Positions 53,465 to 62,715 of a stretch of DNA of 64,000 nt are shown piece by piece. The stretch comes from Cupriavidus oxalaticus. GTDB taxonomy: Bacteria; Pseudomonadota; Gammaproteobacteria; Burkholderiales; Burkholderiaceae. Below the pieces are notes generated by a model, which searched no databases, was not told where the DNA came from, and was given only the letters and a program-made list of their open reading frames with translations. Where the stretch lies: the NCBI RefSeq assembly GCF_016894385.1, contig NZ_CP069811.1, positions 286,501 to 350,500 on the forward strand, given 5' to 3'. Both the position numbers and the translations under genes were made by a program. Each line of letters begins with the position of its first letter. Positions within the stretch are counted from its first letter, which is position 1.

Positions 53465-54457
53465 TTGAAGAACCTTGGTTCCCTGCCTGCCACCGCCCTC
53501 GCATGCTTGCGCAAGGTTGCCGTCGCTGTGGCCGCCGCAATAGTTTCGCTTCCTGCATTTGCGTATCCAACAAAGGCAATCACCGTCATCGTGCCGCAGG
53601 CCCCCGGAGGGGCAAACGATGCGGTGGCGAGGCTGGTTCTGCAGAATCTCTCGGAGCGGATCGGACAGTCGATCATTGTTGAAAACCGGCCTGGCGCGGG
53701 TGGCAATATCGGCATCCAGGCCGCTGCGAAAAGCCCCGCAGACGGGTATACGCTACTCCTGACGGTGGGAAGTTCGCTCACCATCAATCCGGCCATCTAC
53801 AAGAATATTCCATTCGACCCCAGGAAAGACTTCGAACCGATCGCGCTGGTTGCCACAGCGCCTTATGTCTTGGTGGTGAACCCATCGTTGCCGGTATCGT
53901 CCGTCAAGGACCTAATTGCGATGGCGAAGCAAAAGCCTTCCCAGATCGATTATGCGTCTGGGGGGAATGGCACACCCAACCACCTGTTCGCGGAGATGTT
54001 CAACCTCAAGGCGGGGGTCAAACTGAACCACGTCCCCTACAAGGGCGCGGCGGCGGCCGCCACCGACGTGGTCAGTGGCCGCGTCCCTGTAACGTTCGGA
54101 AGTTTGCCTGGCGTGATGCCCTTTGTTAAGGCCGGGAAGCTGAAAGCCTTGGGGGTCGCAACGGAGAAGCGATCACCGCTCTTGCCAGGCGTGCCGGCAA
54201 TTGGCGAGACAGTGCCCGGTTATGCTGCAACGTCCTGGTATGCCCTGTTTGCACCAGCAGGAACCCCGAAGGATGTTGTCGCAAAGCTGCAGGTGGAGAC
54301 AAACAATGTGCTGAGGTCGAAAGCAGTCCAGGAAAAGCTTGCGTTGCAGGGTGCTGAAGCGGCAGGCGGTACACCAGAACAGCTTGCCGAGCTGGTCAAC
54401 CGGGAACTGGTTCAATGGGCGAAGGTCGTCAAGGAATCGGGGGCATCCTTGGATTGA
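53465..54457 (+). CDS. Bug (TctC-type) periplasmic binding protein 5
   Basis: TTG start at 53465 with AAGGAG about eight bases upstream. The 330-residue product has a signal peptide ending ASLPAFA-like (about residue 38), YPTKAITVIVPQAPGGANDAVARLVLQNL and VENRPGAGGNIGIQAAA. It lies 179 bp after dctA. It may be part of the ureide module or stand alone. No TctA/B in the window. Confidence 0.87.
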   Translation: MKNLGSLPATALACLRKVAVAVAAAIVSLPAFAYPTKAITVIVPQAPGGANDAVARLVLQNLSERIGQSIIVENRPGAGGNIGIQAAAKSPADGYTLLLTVGSSLTINPAIYKNIPFDPRKDFEPIALVATAPYVLVVNPSLPVSSVKDLIAMAKQKPSQIDYASGGNGTPNHLFAEMFNLKAGVKLNHVPYKGAAAAATDVVSGRVPVTFGSLPGVMPFVKAGKLKALGVATEKRSPLLPGVPAIGETVPGYAATSWYALFAPAGTPKDVVAKLQVETNNVLRSKAVQEKLALQGAEAAGGTPEQLAELVNRELVQWAKVVKESGASLD

Positions 54458-54527
54458 CAGAGTCAAAGTCGGGGTTGGCCTGAATGCTCGCGCATGCGGT
54501 AACCCATGCGGTAACTGTTACCCGGCT

Positions 54528-55853
54528 TTAACCATGATGCGCCAGGATTGCTTGGGCGATTGCGTTGCCGCTCGCACAAGCGCCGGTCAGGAGTGCCTGG
54601 GACAGGTAGTCGCCACAGTAGTAGACGGATCTACTCTCCTTAGCTTGCCAAGCGAGAAACTCGACCACCTTCCGACAATACCCCGGGTAGAAAACCGGCA
54701 GTTTGTATGGAATCCACTGGTTGACAACAGTGTGCACCCGGCCATCGAAGCGGGGAATGCGCTGCCTGATTTCCGGCCGGATAAGGGTGTCGAGCGAATC
54801 GGAGAGGCCGAGGCGCTGCGCTTCCTCGGCCGCCTCGGGTGTCAGCTGACAGTAGAGTTGCGCGTGCGAACGTCCCGCTTCGGGGGCTGCCGGCAACTGT
54901 TGCCAGGTCGCAATGCGAGTCGTTGACTGGCGGCCCGAGAACTCCACCTCGGCGGGAATATCGCCGTCCAGCGCGTAGTGGACGACCCCCAGCTTGTTAT
55001 ATCGTACTGCATCGAGCATTGAGCGCTCCGCGTCCAGGGGATCGACAATCAGCTTGCCCGCGTGGGCGCCCTCCGTGGCGCAGACGACGACGTTCGCCCG
55101 CAACGCATGCGCTTTTCCGAGGCGCTGATAACGTACGACGCATTCACCGTCGGCGCGCCGTTCGATGGCATAGACCGTTGCGTCGCAAAGAACCGGCACC
55201 CGCCGGGCCAATTCCTGCGTCACCTGGCCCATGCCATTTGCCAGCGTGTAGACGGTGTCTTTGCCGAGCAGATGCGGCATGGTACTCACGTAGAATGCTG
55301 CCGAAATTTCCTCGGGATTCCAGCTGCGCGTTCCGCGGAAGATGGGTTCGATGAGTTGCTTCAGTACGGCAGGTGTGGTGGTTCGGCTGATGTAGTCCGC
55401 CAGCGTTTCGGTGTCGCCCGCCAGGTATGAGGCCGCGGCGTCCGGGTCGGTGCGCGAGCGCAGGCGCGCGAGGCTGACGCCAGCCGCGATCATGCGCAGC
55501 CGGCTACGCCAATCCAGGCCGGGCGTCATGAGGGTGCGCGGACCAGGCATCAGCTCGACGCGGTAACGATTGCCGCCGACGGAGGTGTTCGCGCCGAGCT
55601 TGCGTAGCGGTACAAGCGCACGCGTCAGGTCCAGTTCGGCGAGCAAGGAATGGAATGCCTGGCCAAACGGGTAAATCAGGCGGGCACCGGTATTGTATGA
55701 AATGGGACCCTCGCGCCGTTGTGCCATTCGCCCACCCACAGCCGATTGGCTTTCCAGGACCTGAACGGTGAAGCCGGCGGCCGAGAGCCGGTACGCTGCA
55801 GTGAGTCCGGCAATGCCGGCACCAACGACGACGATGGAAATGGGTTTGTTCAT
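54528..55853 (-). CDS. FAD-dependent amine-oxidase/protoporphyrinogen-oxidase-like flavoprotein
   Basis: The 441-residue product has the dinucleotide fold ISIVVVGAGIAGLTAAYRLSAAG…VLESQSAVGGRM at the N-terminus and the C-terminal flavin contact VYYCGDYLSQALLTGACASGNAIAQAI. The middle resembles COG1232-type oxidases/desaturases. It overlaps the ThDP-enzyme stop as ATGA, so the two are translationally coupled. It could oxidise the product of the ThDP enzyme. The substrate is not predictable; heme synthesis is unlikely in this setting. Confidence 0.75.
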   Translation of the reverse strand: MNKPISIVVVGAGIAGLTAAYRLSAAGFTVQVLESQSAVGGRMAQRREGPISYNTGARLIYPFGQAFHSLLAELDLTRALVPLRKLGANTSVGGNRYRVELMPGPRTLMTPGLDWRSRLRMIAAGVSLARLRSRTDPDAAASYLAGDTETLADYISRTTTPAVLKQLIEPIFRGTRSWNPEEISAAFYVSTMPHLLGKDTVYTLANGMGQVTQELARRVPVLCDATVYAIERRADGECVVRYQRLGKAHALRANVVVCATEGAHAGKLIVDPLDAERSMLDAVRYNKLGVVHYALDGDIPAEVEFSGRQSTTRIATWQQLPAAPEAGRSHAQLYCQLTPEAAEEAQRLGLSDSLDTLIRPEIRQRIPRFDGRVHTVVNQWIPYKLPVFYPGYCRKVVEFLAWQAKESRSVYYCGDYLSQALLTGACASGNAIAQAILAHHG

Positions 55854-57514
55854 TCGGGCTTCGCTACGGTGTCGGGTACGGAAATCTCTATCATGGCCGG
55901 GCCGGTCCCATTCAGGGCTCGCTTCAGCGCCGGCAGGAAATCCGCGGTGGTCTGAACTCGCTCCGCGAGGGCGCCGAAGGCCGTGGCATAGGCGACGAAA
56001 TCCGGGTTGCGCAAGGCGGTGCCGACAGGGCGTCCGAACTGCCGGAGCTGGGCACTCCGGATAGCGCCGTATCCCTGGTTATTGATAACGATGACGATGA
56101 TGCGCAGGTTCTGCTGGACTGCCGTCGCCAGCTCTTCGCCATGCATGAGCAGGCAGCCGTCGCCGGCTACGGCTACGACCAGGCGATCCGGCCGCACCAT
56201 CGCTGCGCCAATGGCGGCCGGCAATCCATACCCCATGGCACCGCTTTCGGGTCCAAGCATGGTGCCGGCCTGACGGAATGCGAGGTAGCGATGCAGCCAG
56301 ACAGCGTAGGCACCGGCGCCAACGGTAAAGATTGTGTCGTCGGGAAGCCGTTCTCGCAGCGCCGTAAAGACTTTTCGCAGGTCGACCGGTCCTGGACAGC
56401 CACCCTTGCCGATGAACGCCTCGCGCGCCAGGCGAAAGCCTTCTGGCCATTCGGCATCGGACGAAGGCGCAGGCGTCGCAGCAAGGGCGCCTGAGAGGGC
56501 ATCAAGAAAGGGCGCAGGCGCGGCCTGGATCGCGACATCGGCGCGATAAACCCGGTTGAGTTCGTCGGCGCCGGCATGCACGTGCACCAGGCGTTGGGCC
56601 GGCCGCGGGGCATCGAGCAGACGGAATCCGCCAAAGCCGCCGGTGCCGAACGTATTGATCTCGCCGAGGCGAATGTTGATGGCGAGTATCAGGTCGGCTT
56701 GCGCTATCCGCTCTGCCAGCATCGGATCGAGACCGATACCGAGTTCGCCTGCATAGTGCGGGTCGGCGTTGTCGAAAAGATCTGCACGCCTGTAGCCAGC
56801 GACAACTGGCCAGTTGTGGGCCTGTGCCAATGCATGCAGGCGTAGCCGCGCCGCGTCGTTCCAACCGCTGCCGCCTGCCAGCACCAGCGGGCGACGGGCT
56901 TCGCGCAGCAGGGCTGCAGCCGCTGCGACCTGCTCTGGTGCCGGAGCCGGCTCTGGCAAGGATGGCGCGGGCAGGGGAGCGCAGGTGGTATGCTCGCGCC
57001 ACACATTCTCGGTGACAACCAAGACCACCGGCCCGGGCCGGCCGCTGCCTGCCTTGCACCATGCGCGCATCATCCCTTCCTGCAGCCGCGTGGCGGTGGT
57101 CACGGTGATGACGTCCTTTACGAGCGGGCGCAACGCCTGCTGCAGATCAAAGCCCGACATCGGGTCCCGCTCAGCCTCTGCGGCCGCCGGCTGCCCGACG
57201 ACCAGGATCATCGCCGCGCTGTCCGTATCGGCGGTATGCAGTGCCAGGGCCGTGTTCAGCGCGCCCGGGGCGCGGCCAGCCATGCAAAGGGAAGGGCGGG
57301 CGCCGAGCCGCGCATAGGCCTGCGCGGCGTAGGTCATGCCCGCCTCGTTGCGGAAGGTGACGAGGCTGATTCCGGGATGGCGGGTGGCAAGGGCATCCAG
57401 TGGCTCGAGGATGCCCTCGCCAGGGATCTGGAAGACGTGCCGGTGCCCGTATTCCTGGATCAGGTCGGCAAGAATGGCGGCCCCGGAGCGGGCCGACTTG
57501 GTTTCATGATTCAT
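55850..57514 (-). CDS. ThDP-dependent enzyme, acetolactate synthase/benzoylformate decarboxylase-like
   Basis: I prefer ATG 57512-57514 (554 residues, MNHETKSARSGAAILADLIQEYGHRHVFQIPGEG); a frame extension to 57580 is also possible. The ThDP-activating Glu is in VTFRNEAGMTYAAQAYARL (about residue 57). The ThDP-metal motif is GDG…NN: VAGDGCLLMHGEELA … IVINNQGYGAIR. This puts it among acetolactate-synthase-like enzymes that form or cleave C-C bonds next to a ketone. Leader of a two-gene operon with the flavoprotein; the porin follows upstream in the same direction. Confidence 0.85.
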   Translation of the reverse strand: MNHETKSARSGAAILADLIQEYGHRHVFQIPGEGILEPLDALATRHPGISLVTFRNEAGMTYAAQAYARLGARPSLCMAGRAPGALNTALALHTADTDSAAMILVVGQPAAAEAERDPMSGFDLQQALRPLVKDVITVTTATRLQEGMMRAWCKAGSGRPGPVVLVVTENVWREHTTCAPLPAPSLPEPAPAPEQVAAAAALLREARRPLVLAGGSGWNDAARLRLHALAQAHNWPVVAGYRRADLFDNADPHYAGELGIGLDPMLAERIAQADLILAINIRLGEINTFGTGGFGGFRLLDAPRPAQRLVHVHAGADELNRVYRADVAIQAAPAPFLDALSGALAATPAPSSDAEWPEGFRLAREAFIGKGGCPGPVDLRKVFTALRERLPDDTIFTVGAGAYAVWLHRYLAFRQAGTMLGPESGAMGYGLPAAIGAAMVRPDRLVVAVAGDGCLLMHGEELATAVQQNLRIIVIVINNQGYGAIRSAQLRQFGRPVGTALRNPDFVAYATAFGALAERVQTTADFLPALKRALNGTGPAMIEISVPDTVAKPE

Positions 57515-57592
57515 CACATTGGGTGCAACAGGTGGGCGGGGCTGCCGCAAGGCGGGGTCATCCACCCGCCTTGCCGTCATGCCTGGCCCCGG

Positions 57593-58768
57593 TTAGAAGA
57601 CGTGGAAAATACCCGCCAGCAACATGAGCTGCCCGCTTGTGCTGGACGCGCCGCTGCTGCCGAACAGCAGGTAGGCATTCTGTGCGTCCCCCGCCGCGCG
57701 TTGGTACGCAACGGCGGCCTGGAGAATGGTTCGCTTGGAGAGAAAATAATTGCCCACGGCATTGACCTGGTGGTATTTCGGCGTGAATCCGGTGGGATGC
57801 ACCTTTCCGGCCGTGTATGTGTACCCCAGGCCGAATTGCAGGGCAGGCGTCACGCTGTAGGTGCCATTGACGTCGATATTGTTGAAGCGCACATCGCCGT
57901 CGGTCAGCCCGTCCGCGGCGTCGCCCAGGTCCTTGTAGCGGCTCTGGGTAAATGACACGGCGAGCTTGAGCTTGTCCAGGTCGTACTGGCCGGCAAGCGC
58001 GGCAACCGACATGCTGGACGGGCTGATGCGATTGGGCTGCAGTGGAGAGGTGGGTGAAACGGCTGGGAACAGGATGGTGTTCCAGTTGCCTTCCGGGACT
58101 GCGCTTGCGGGATTGTCGATGTGCAGGTAAGCCGCGGCGGCGCGAAAACGTCCGCCGGCGTACGTGACGCCAAAACTCATGGTCGAGTTGCGGTGACTGT
58201 CGCCGGCAACTTCGCCGAAACCATACATGGCGCCGGCCTGGAAGCCGCCGAAGCTCGGTGTCACATACTTGACCGCGTTATTGATGCGGAACTGCCAGTT
58301 GGTGTTGTCATTGTCGCCGACGTGCGCCATGTAGCCATTCCACTTGCCAGGCGGCGTGAACGGCGCGATCCACTCCGCCACCAGGTCATACTGGCGCCCC
58401 AGTGTCAGCGTGCCTGCGGAACTGTCAGACAGCCCGACATACGCCTGGCGGCCAAAGAGCCTGCCGCCCTGCCGTGAATTTCCGGTGCTCATGTCGAAGC
58501 CGCTCTCCAGCGTGAACACACCGCGCAATCCGGAGCCGAGGTCTTCCTGACCTCTCAAGCCCCATCGCGATGGGCCGGTTGCCAGGCCGGTCACGTGATT
58601 GCCACCGCTGTTGTTCACGTAACGCAACCCGCTGTAGATGAACCCATAAAGCGTGACGCTGCTCTGGGCGAGCGCGCTCCCCGCGCATCCGCTCAGCACG
58701 GCGGCAGCCAACGTGGCCTGCCCTACCTTACGCACTTTGCCAGTGCTTTCTCCCCGCTTCGACTGCAT
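57593..58768 (-). CDS. Outer-membrane porin, third copy
   Basis: ATG 58766-58768 with GGGGAGAG upstream is the start; the long frame before it is not coding. The 391-residue product has a signal peptide (…QATLAAAVLSGCAGSALA), QSSVTLYGFIYSGLRYVNN, SRWGLRGQEDLGSGLRGVF and a terminal Phe (AGIFHVF). It precedes the ThDP-flavoprotein pair on the same strand (78 bp), so it may form one unit with them. Confidence 0.9.
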   Translation of the reverse strand: MQSKRGESTGKVRKVGQATLAAAVLSGCAGSALAQSSVTLYGFIYSGLRYVNNSGGNHVTGLATGPSRWGLRGQEDLGSGLRGVFTLESGFDMSTGNSRQGGRLFGRQAYVGLSDSSAGTLTLGRQYDLVAEWIAPFTPPGKWNGYMAHVGDNDNTNWQFRINNAVKYVTPSFGGFQAGAMYGFGEVAGDSHRNSTMSFGVTYAGGRFRAAAAYLHIDNPASAVPEGNWNTILFPAVSPTSPLQPNRISPSSMSVAALAGQYDLDKLKLAVSFTQSRYKDLGDAADGLTDGDVRFNNIDVNGTYSVTPALQFGLGYTYTAGKVHPTGFTPKYHQVNAVGNYFLSKRTILQAAVAYQRAAGDAQNAYLLFGSSGASSTSGQLMLLAGIFHVF

Positions 58769-59187
58769 CGACTCTCCCCTTTTTCCGTGCCACGTCGCGG
58801 TCCGGTGCCGGCGCAATGGAGCCGGGCTTGACAACACGGGCAGCACGAGGCTAGCGCAGCCTAGGCCAGAGCCATTGTGTGTACAAGCAGGCCGGGCGGC
58901 TCTGAGCGGAATTCCTAGCAATCGGTATTCGATTGCCACAATCGGGAGCATTGACAGCGTGCGTGGACGCGGTTGGGGTCAGCATTTTCCCTTAGCCGGT
59001 CCGGCACCGCGGGCGGCTGGTCCAGGCAAATTGAGGCGAAACGGCTGAAACATTAAGGTGATCGGAAGTTGTCCACCGGGGCGGGAAAAACCGCGCGGAA
59101 TCGGTGCTAAAAAAGTTCCTGGCCGGCACGGCGTTGCTCGCCTTGTTCATACAGCTCCGATGGTCCTTTCCATGCCCTGGGATACCC
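58769..59187. promoter_or_regulatory. Divergent intergenic region, porin versus ABC importer
   Basis: There are 419 bp between divergent starts. It contains CAATCG-GTATT-CGATTG (58919-58935), a small inverted repeat followed by a second AATCG, possible regulator sites. An alternative in-frame start for the binding protein (GTG 59104) lies inside. No other gene is seen. Confidence 0.4.
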
Positions 59188-60177
59188 ATGCCACGTCACA
59201 ACAAATTCCTGCTGCATACCTTATCCTGCGCCGCCGTTGCGGGTGCCGTGCTGGGTATCGCGCCCGCTGTCCATGCGCAAACCGTGATCGGGATTGCCAA
59301 CCTTGGCCCGCACCCGTCCATCTCGCAAACCATCGCCGGATTCAAGGAGGAAATGGCGCGCACCGGCTACGTGGAGGGCAAGAACACCACCTATGTCTAC
59401 GGAGACGCGAACTTCACGCAAGCCTTGATGCCCCAGATGCTCACGCAGATCGCATCGAGGAAGCCGGCCGTGATCCTGACGCTGACGACGTCGGTATCGC
59501 AGACGGCACTGTCCGCGGTGGCCGACCGCAAGCTGCCCATGGTCTTCGCCATGGTCACCGACCCGGTCGCCGCGGGACTGGTCGAAGGCTGGGACCACGG
59601 CAGCAGCCGCTTTGTGGGCGCCTCGGACATGCAGGATTTCGATGCGGTGCTGGTCTTCGCCAAGAAGCTGTTTCCGAATGCCAGGTCGTTCGGCACGCTG
59701 TACAACCCCGGCGAAGCGAACGACGTGACCACCACCCGCAAGCTCGAGGAGGCGGCCAGGCGGGCCGGGCTGAAATTCAAGCCGATCAGTGTCGACACGG
59801 CCGCCGATATCCCGCAGCGGGCGGAGATGCTGCGCGGCACCGACTTCATGTACGCGACCGGCTCAAACCTGGTGCAGTCAGCCATGCCGGCGGTGGCGTC
59901 CGTGACCAACCGGCTGAAGGTCCCGATCCTGAGTTCGGAAACCGAGTTTGTAAAGAGCGGCATCGCCGCGGCCAACTATGCGGTTTCCCTTCGCTCAATT
60001 GGCGTCAATGCGGCGACGCTGGCAGCGCGCGTGCTCAAGGGCTCCGCGCCGGCCGCGCTTCCGGTGCTGACACCCTCCCCGGCGGACTACGTTTCCACGA
60101 TCAACACCACCAAGTTCAAGCAACTCGGGCTGACCGTTCCGCCCTCGATGGAGTCATGCCAATGCTTTATCAACTAA
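59188..60177 (+). CDS. ABC substrate-binding protein, TrpX/COG2984 type
   Basis: I prefer ATG 59188 because it opens a clean signal peptide (MPRHNKFLLHTLSCAAVAGA…APAVHA); GTG 59104 would put another hydrophobic stretch in front. The 329-residue mature fold reads QTVIGIANLGPHPSISQTIAGFKEEMARTGYVEGKN … FAMVTDPVAAGLVEG … TLYNPGEAND, typical of the ABC_sub_bind family (PF04392). Partner genes for ATPase and permease follow, so the importer is complete. Known members take up aromatic amino acids or are uncharacterised. Confidence 0.88.
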   Translation: MPRHNKFLLHTLSCAAVAGAVLGIAPAVHAQTVIGIANLGPHPSISQTIAGFKEEMARTGYVEGKNTTYVYGDANFTQALMPQMLTQIASRKPAVILTLTTSVSQTALSAVADRKLPMVFAMVTDPVAAGLVEGWDHGSSRFVGASDMQDFDAVLVFAKKLFPNARSFGTLYNPGEANDVTTTRKLEEAARRAGLKFKPISVDTAADIPQRAEMLRGTDFMYATGSNLVQSAMPAVASVTNRLKVPILSSETEFVKSGIAAANYAVSLRSIGVNAATLAARVLKGSAPAALPVLTPSPADYVSTINTTKFKQLGLTVPPSMESCQCFIN

Positions 60178-60197
60178 CTGCCAGGCGCGCCAGCAAC

Positions 60198-61010
60198 ATG
60201 TCTCAGTCATCTGCCCATTCGGCCTCCATGTTGCAGGTAGAACGCCTGCGCAAGACGTTCCACGCCGGCACCCCTGACGAACGGATCGCGATCGACGGCG
60301 TGTCACTCGAGTTGAAGCCCGGGGATTTCGTCGTCGTGGTGGGAGGCAACGGGGCAGGCAAGTCGACGCTGCTCAGCATGCTCGCCGGCGAAGTCCTGCC
60401 TGAGGCGGGCAGCATTCGGGTCAATGGCGTGGACGTGACCTCGCTTGGCACGCATTTGCGTGCCAAGTACATCGCCAGAGTGTTTCAGGATCCGTCGATC
60501 GGTACTGCCGCGGCGCTCAATATCGAAGAAAACCTTGCCGTTGCCGCCTTGCGCGGGCAGCGCAGAACCTTCGGCCGTGGCCTGACCTCCGCACAGGCAC
60601 GCGAGTTTCAGGAGCGGCTCGGCAGCTTCGGCCTGGGCCTGGAGAACCGGATGAAGGCGCAGGCGGGACTGCTCTCCGGCGGCCAGCGCCAGGCGCTGTC
60701 GCTGCTGATGGCGGTGCTCCGTGAGCCACGGTTGCTGCTGCTGGATGAACACACCGCGGCGCTGGACCCGCGCACCGCCGAAGCCGTGATGCGAGTGACC
60801 TCGCAAGTGGTCGACCAGGCCGGGCTGACGACGCTGATGGTCACGCACAACATGAACCATGCATTGCAGTACGGAAACCGGCTGATCATGATGCGGCATG
60901 GCGCCATTGTTGCCGACCTGTCCCTGGAGCAGAAACGACGCATGACAGTTGAAAAGCTGATTGCCGCTTTCGACGACGAAAACCCCTCCCTTCGCATGGT
61001 GAGCGCATGA
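60198..61010 (+). CDS. ABC importer ATPase
   Basis: ATG 60198 gives 270 residues. Walker A is GGNGAGKSTLLSMLAG (about residue 54), signature LLSGGQRQALSLLMAVLRE (about 158), Walker B LLLLDEHTAALDP (the usual Pro after Glu is a His here, DEHTAALDP), typical of the COG1101 partners of COG2984 binding proteins. It overlaps the permease start (ATGA at 61007). Confidence 0.9.
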   Translation: MSQSSAHSASMLQVERLRKTFHAGTPDERIAIDGVSLELKPGDFVVVVGGNGAGKSTLLSMLAGEVLPEAGSIRVNGVDVTSLGTHLRAKYIARVFQDPSIGTAAALNIEENLAVAALRGQRRTFGRGLTSAQAREFQERLGSFGLGLENRMKAQAGLLSGGQRQALSLLMAVLREPRLLLLDEHTAALDPRTAEAVMRVTSQVVDQAGLTTLMVTHNMNHALQYGNRLIMMRHGAIVADLSLEQKRRMTVEKLIAAFDDENPSLRMVSA

Positions 61011-61924
61011 ACCTGTTCGATACATTTCTCAACCTGGTGCCGATGGGCCTGATGCAGGGGCTGATCTACGCCCTGATCGCCATTGCGGTGATGATCCCGT
61101 TCCGGATTCTGAATTTCGCAGACATGACCGGTGAGGGAACCCTTGCCTTTGGGGCATGCGTGACCGCGAAATGCCTGAGCCTCGGCCTGGAACCCGTGTC
61201 GTCACTGCTCATCGGTGCCGCAGCGGGTTTCCTGGGAGGAAGCGCCACCGCATACATTCACGAGAAGGTGAAGGTAAATACCCTGTTGTGCGGCATCCTG
61301 GTGCTGTCGATGCTGTATTCGATCGATATCCGGGTCATGGGCCAGCCCAACACCGCCTTGTTCACCTTCCCGAATCTCTTCCAGTACCTGCCTGGCGACG
61401 ACGGCACCCTGACAAGCCGGATTGCATTGCTGGCGGTGGTTGATATCGCGCTTATCGCCCTGATCTTCTGGTTTCTGGGGACACAGCACGGGATGGCCAT
61501 GCGCTCGCTTGGCTCCAGTGTGGCGATGGCCAAGGCGCAGGGCATCAATATCAAGGTCTATGTGCTCGTGGGGCTCGGGCTGGCAAACCTTATCGCGGCG
61601 CTTGGAGGCGGTTTACTCGCGCAGAACCAGGGTTTTGCTGACGTCAATATGGGCTTCGGCACGCTGATCAACGGCCTGGCATCGCTGCTGCTCGGCGAGG
61701 CGATCATCGGGAACCGGACGATCCTGCGGCAGGTGGCAGCGCCGGTGCTCGGCTCGGTTGTGTATTTTCAACTCATTTCGGTCGTGCTCGCCTTCGGATT
61801 CCAGCCGTCGGACCTGAAGATGGTAACGGCCGTTTTTGTACTGATCACGCTGCTTATCCTTGCCAGGCGCAAACCAGGGAAGTCACGCAAGGCGATGCAG
61901 GAACGCGTTGCACGGGCAGCCTAA
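61007..61924 (+). CDS. ABC importer permease, COG4120 type
   Basis: The 305-residue product has about eight to nine membrane segments (LMQGLIYALIAIAVMIPFRILNFADMTGEGTLAFGA … ARAQGINIKVYVLVGLGLANLIAALGGGLLAQNQGF), matching the BPD_transp_2 family. Last gene of the importer operon; a strong terminator follows. Confidence 0.88.
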   Translation: MNLFDTFLNLVPMGLMQGLIYALIAIAVMIPFRILNFADMTGEGTLAFGACVTAKCLSLGLEPVSSLLIGAAAGFLGGSATAYIHEKVKVNTLLCGILVLSMLYSIDIRVMGQPNTALFTFPNLFQYLPGDDGTLTSRIALLAVVDIALIALIFWFLGTQHGMAMRSLGSSVAMAKAQGINIKVYVLVGLGLANLIAALGGGLLAQNQGFADVNMGFGTLINGLASLLLGEAIIGNRTILRQVAAPVLGSVVYFQLISVVLAFGFQPSDLKMVTAVFVLITLLILARRKPGKSRKAMQERVARAA

Positions 61925-61981
61925 TCCAGGGCGGATCATGTAGCGGTTCCACAAGCGGGTGTCTCCGTCCGCAACTTGCCA

Positions 61982-62007
61982 GCCGTCCTTCGGGACGGCG
62001 TCTTTTT
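61982..62007 (+). terminator. Rho-independent terminator of the ABC importer operon
   Basis: GCCGTCC-TTCG-GGACGGC (7-bp stem with a stable UUCG tetraloop) is followed by GTCTTTTT. Between the converging permease and UbiX genes. Confidence 0.85.
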
Positions 62008-62081
62008 GTGTTTGGAACATGGTGTCTTGGACAGCGGAGCGGCGCTCCCTTGGTGCGCTGCCCACGTCGAATTGGGCGCGG

Positions 62082-62714
62082 TCAGGCGTGCACCACGGTG
62101 AGGTCGTCCGATTGCGCACGCACTGACCGCATGTGTGCCCGCATGCCTTCCCAGCGCTGGTAGGCGGATTCCGAAGCGAGACCCAGCTGATCCAGCACCC
62201 GCCACACGGTATGGCCAACCAGGTCGTCGAGCGTCCTGGGCAGCGCATAGAAGGCCGGCACCGGGGGCATGATGACGGCGCCCATCTCGGCTGCTGCCGT
62301 CATATTGCGGAGGTGGGCGAGAGTCAGTGGCGTTTCCCTTGCGAGGAGTACCAGCGTCCGCCGTTCTTTCAGGGTTACGTCCGCAGCGCGGGTCAGCAGA
62401 TTGTCGTTGAAGCCGTGGGCGACCGCGGCCAGCGTTCGCATGGAGCACGGCGCCACGACCATACCCTGGTGCCGGAACGAGCCGCTTGCCAGCGTGGCAC
62501 CGATATCGCGGATGTCGTGGGCCACGTCGGCGAGCGATCGCGCCGCTTGCCGGTCTATGCTGCATTCCTGCTGCAAGGTCAGCCAGCCCGATGCCGACAC
62601 CACCAGATGGGTTTCGACATCGAGCAGCCGCAAGGCCTCCAGCAGCCGGACACCGTAGATGGCGCCGGTGGCGCCGCTGATGCCAACGACGATGCGGGTG
62701 CGGTCCCTGGCCAT
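62082..62714 (-). CDS. ubiX: UbiX/Pad1-type flavin prenyltransferase
   Basis: The start is ATG 62712-62714, two bases after the UbiD gene ends; the longer frame overlaps that gene. The 210-residue product has VVGISGATGAIYGVRLLEAL, VVSASGWLTL, VVAPCSMRTLAAVAHGFNDN and LLTRAADVTLKERRTLVLLARETPLT, all UbiX signatures. It makes prenylated FMN, the cofactor the adjacent UbiD-type decarboxylase needs. The dedicated copy suggests a catabolic decarboxylase rather than ubiquinone synthesis. Confidence 0.92.
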   Translation of the reverse strand: MARDRTRIVVGISGATGAIYGVRLLEALRLLDVETHLVVSASGWLTLQQECSIDRQAARSLADVAHDIRDIGATLASGSFRHQGMVVAPCSMRTLAAVAHGFNDNLLTRAADVTLKERRTLVLLARETPLTLAHLRNMTAAAEMGAVIMPPVPAFYALPRTLDDLVGHTVWRVLDQLGLASESAYQRWEGMRAHMRSVRAQSDDLTVVHA

Positions 62715-62715
62715 G

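Noticed and set aside
54528..55853. Protoporphyrinogen oxidase HemG/HemY.
   Set aside because: The fold matches, but the overlap with a ThDP enzyme and a nearby porin points away from heme synthesis.
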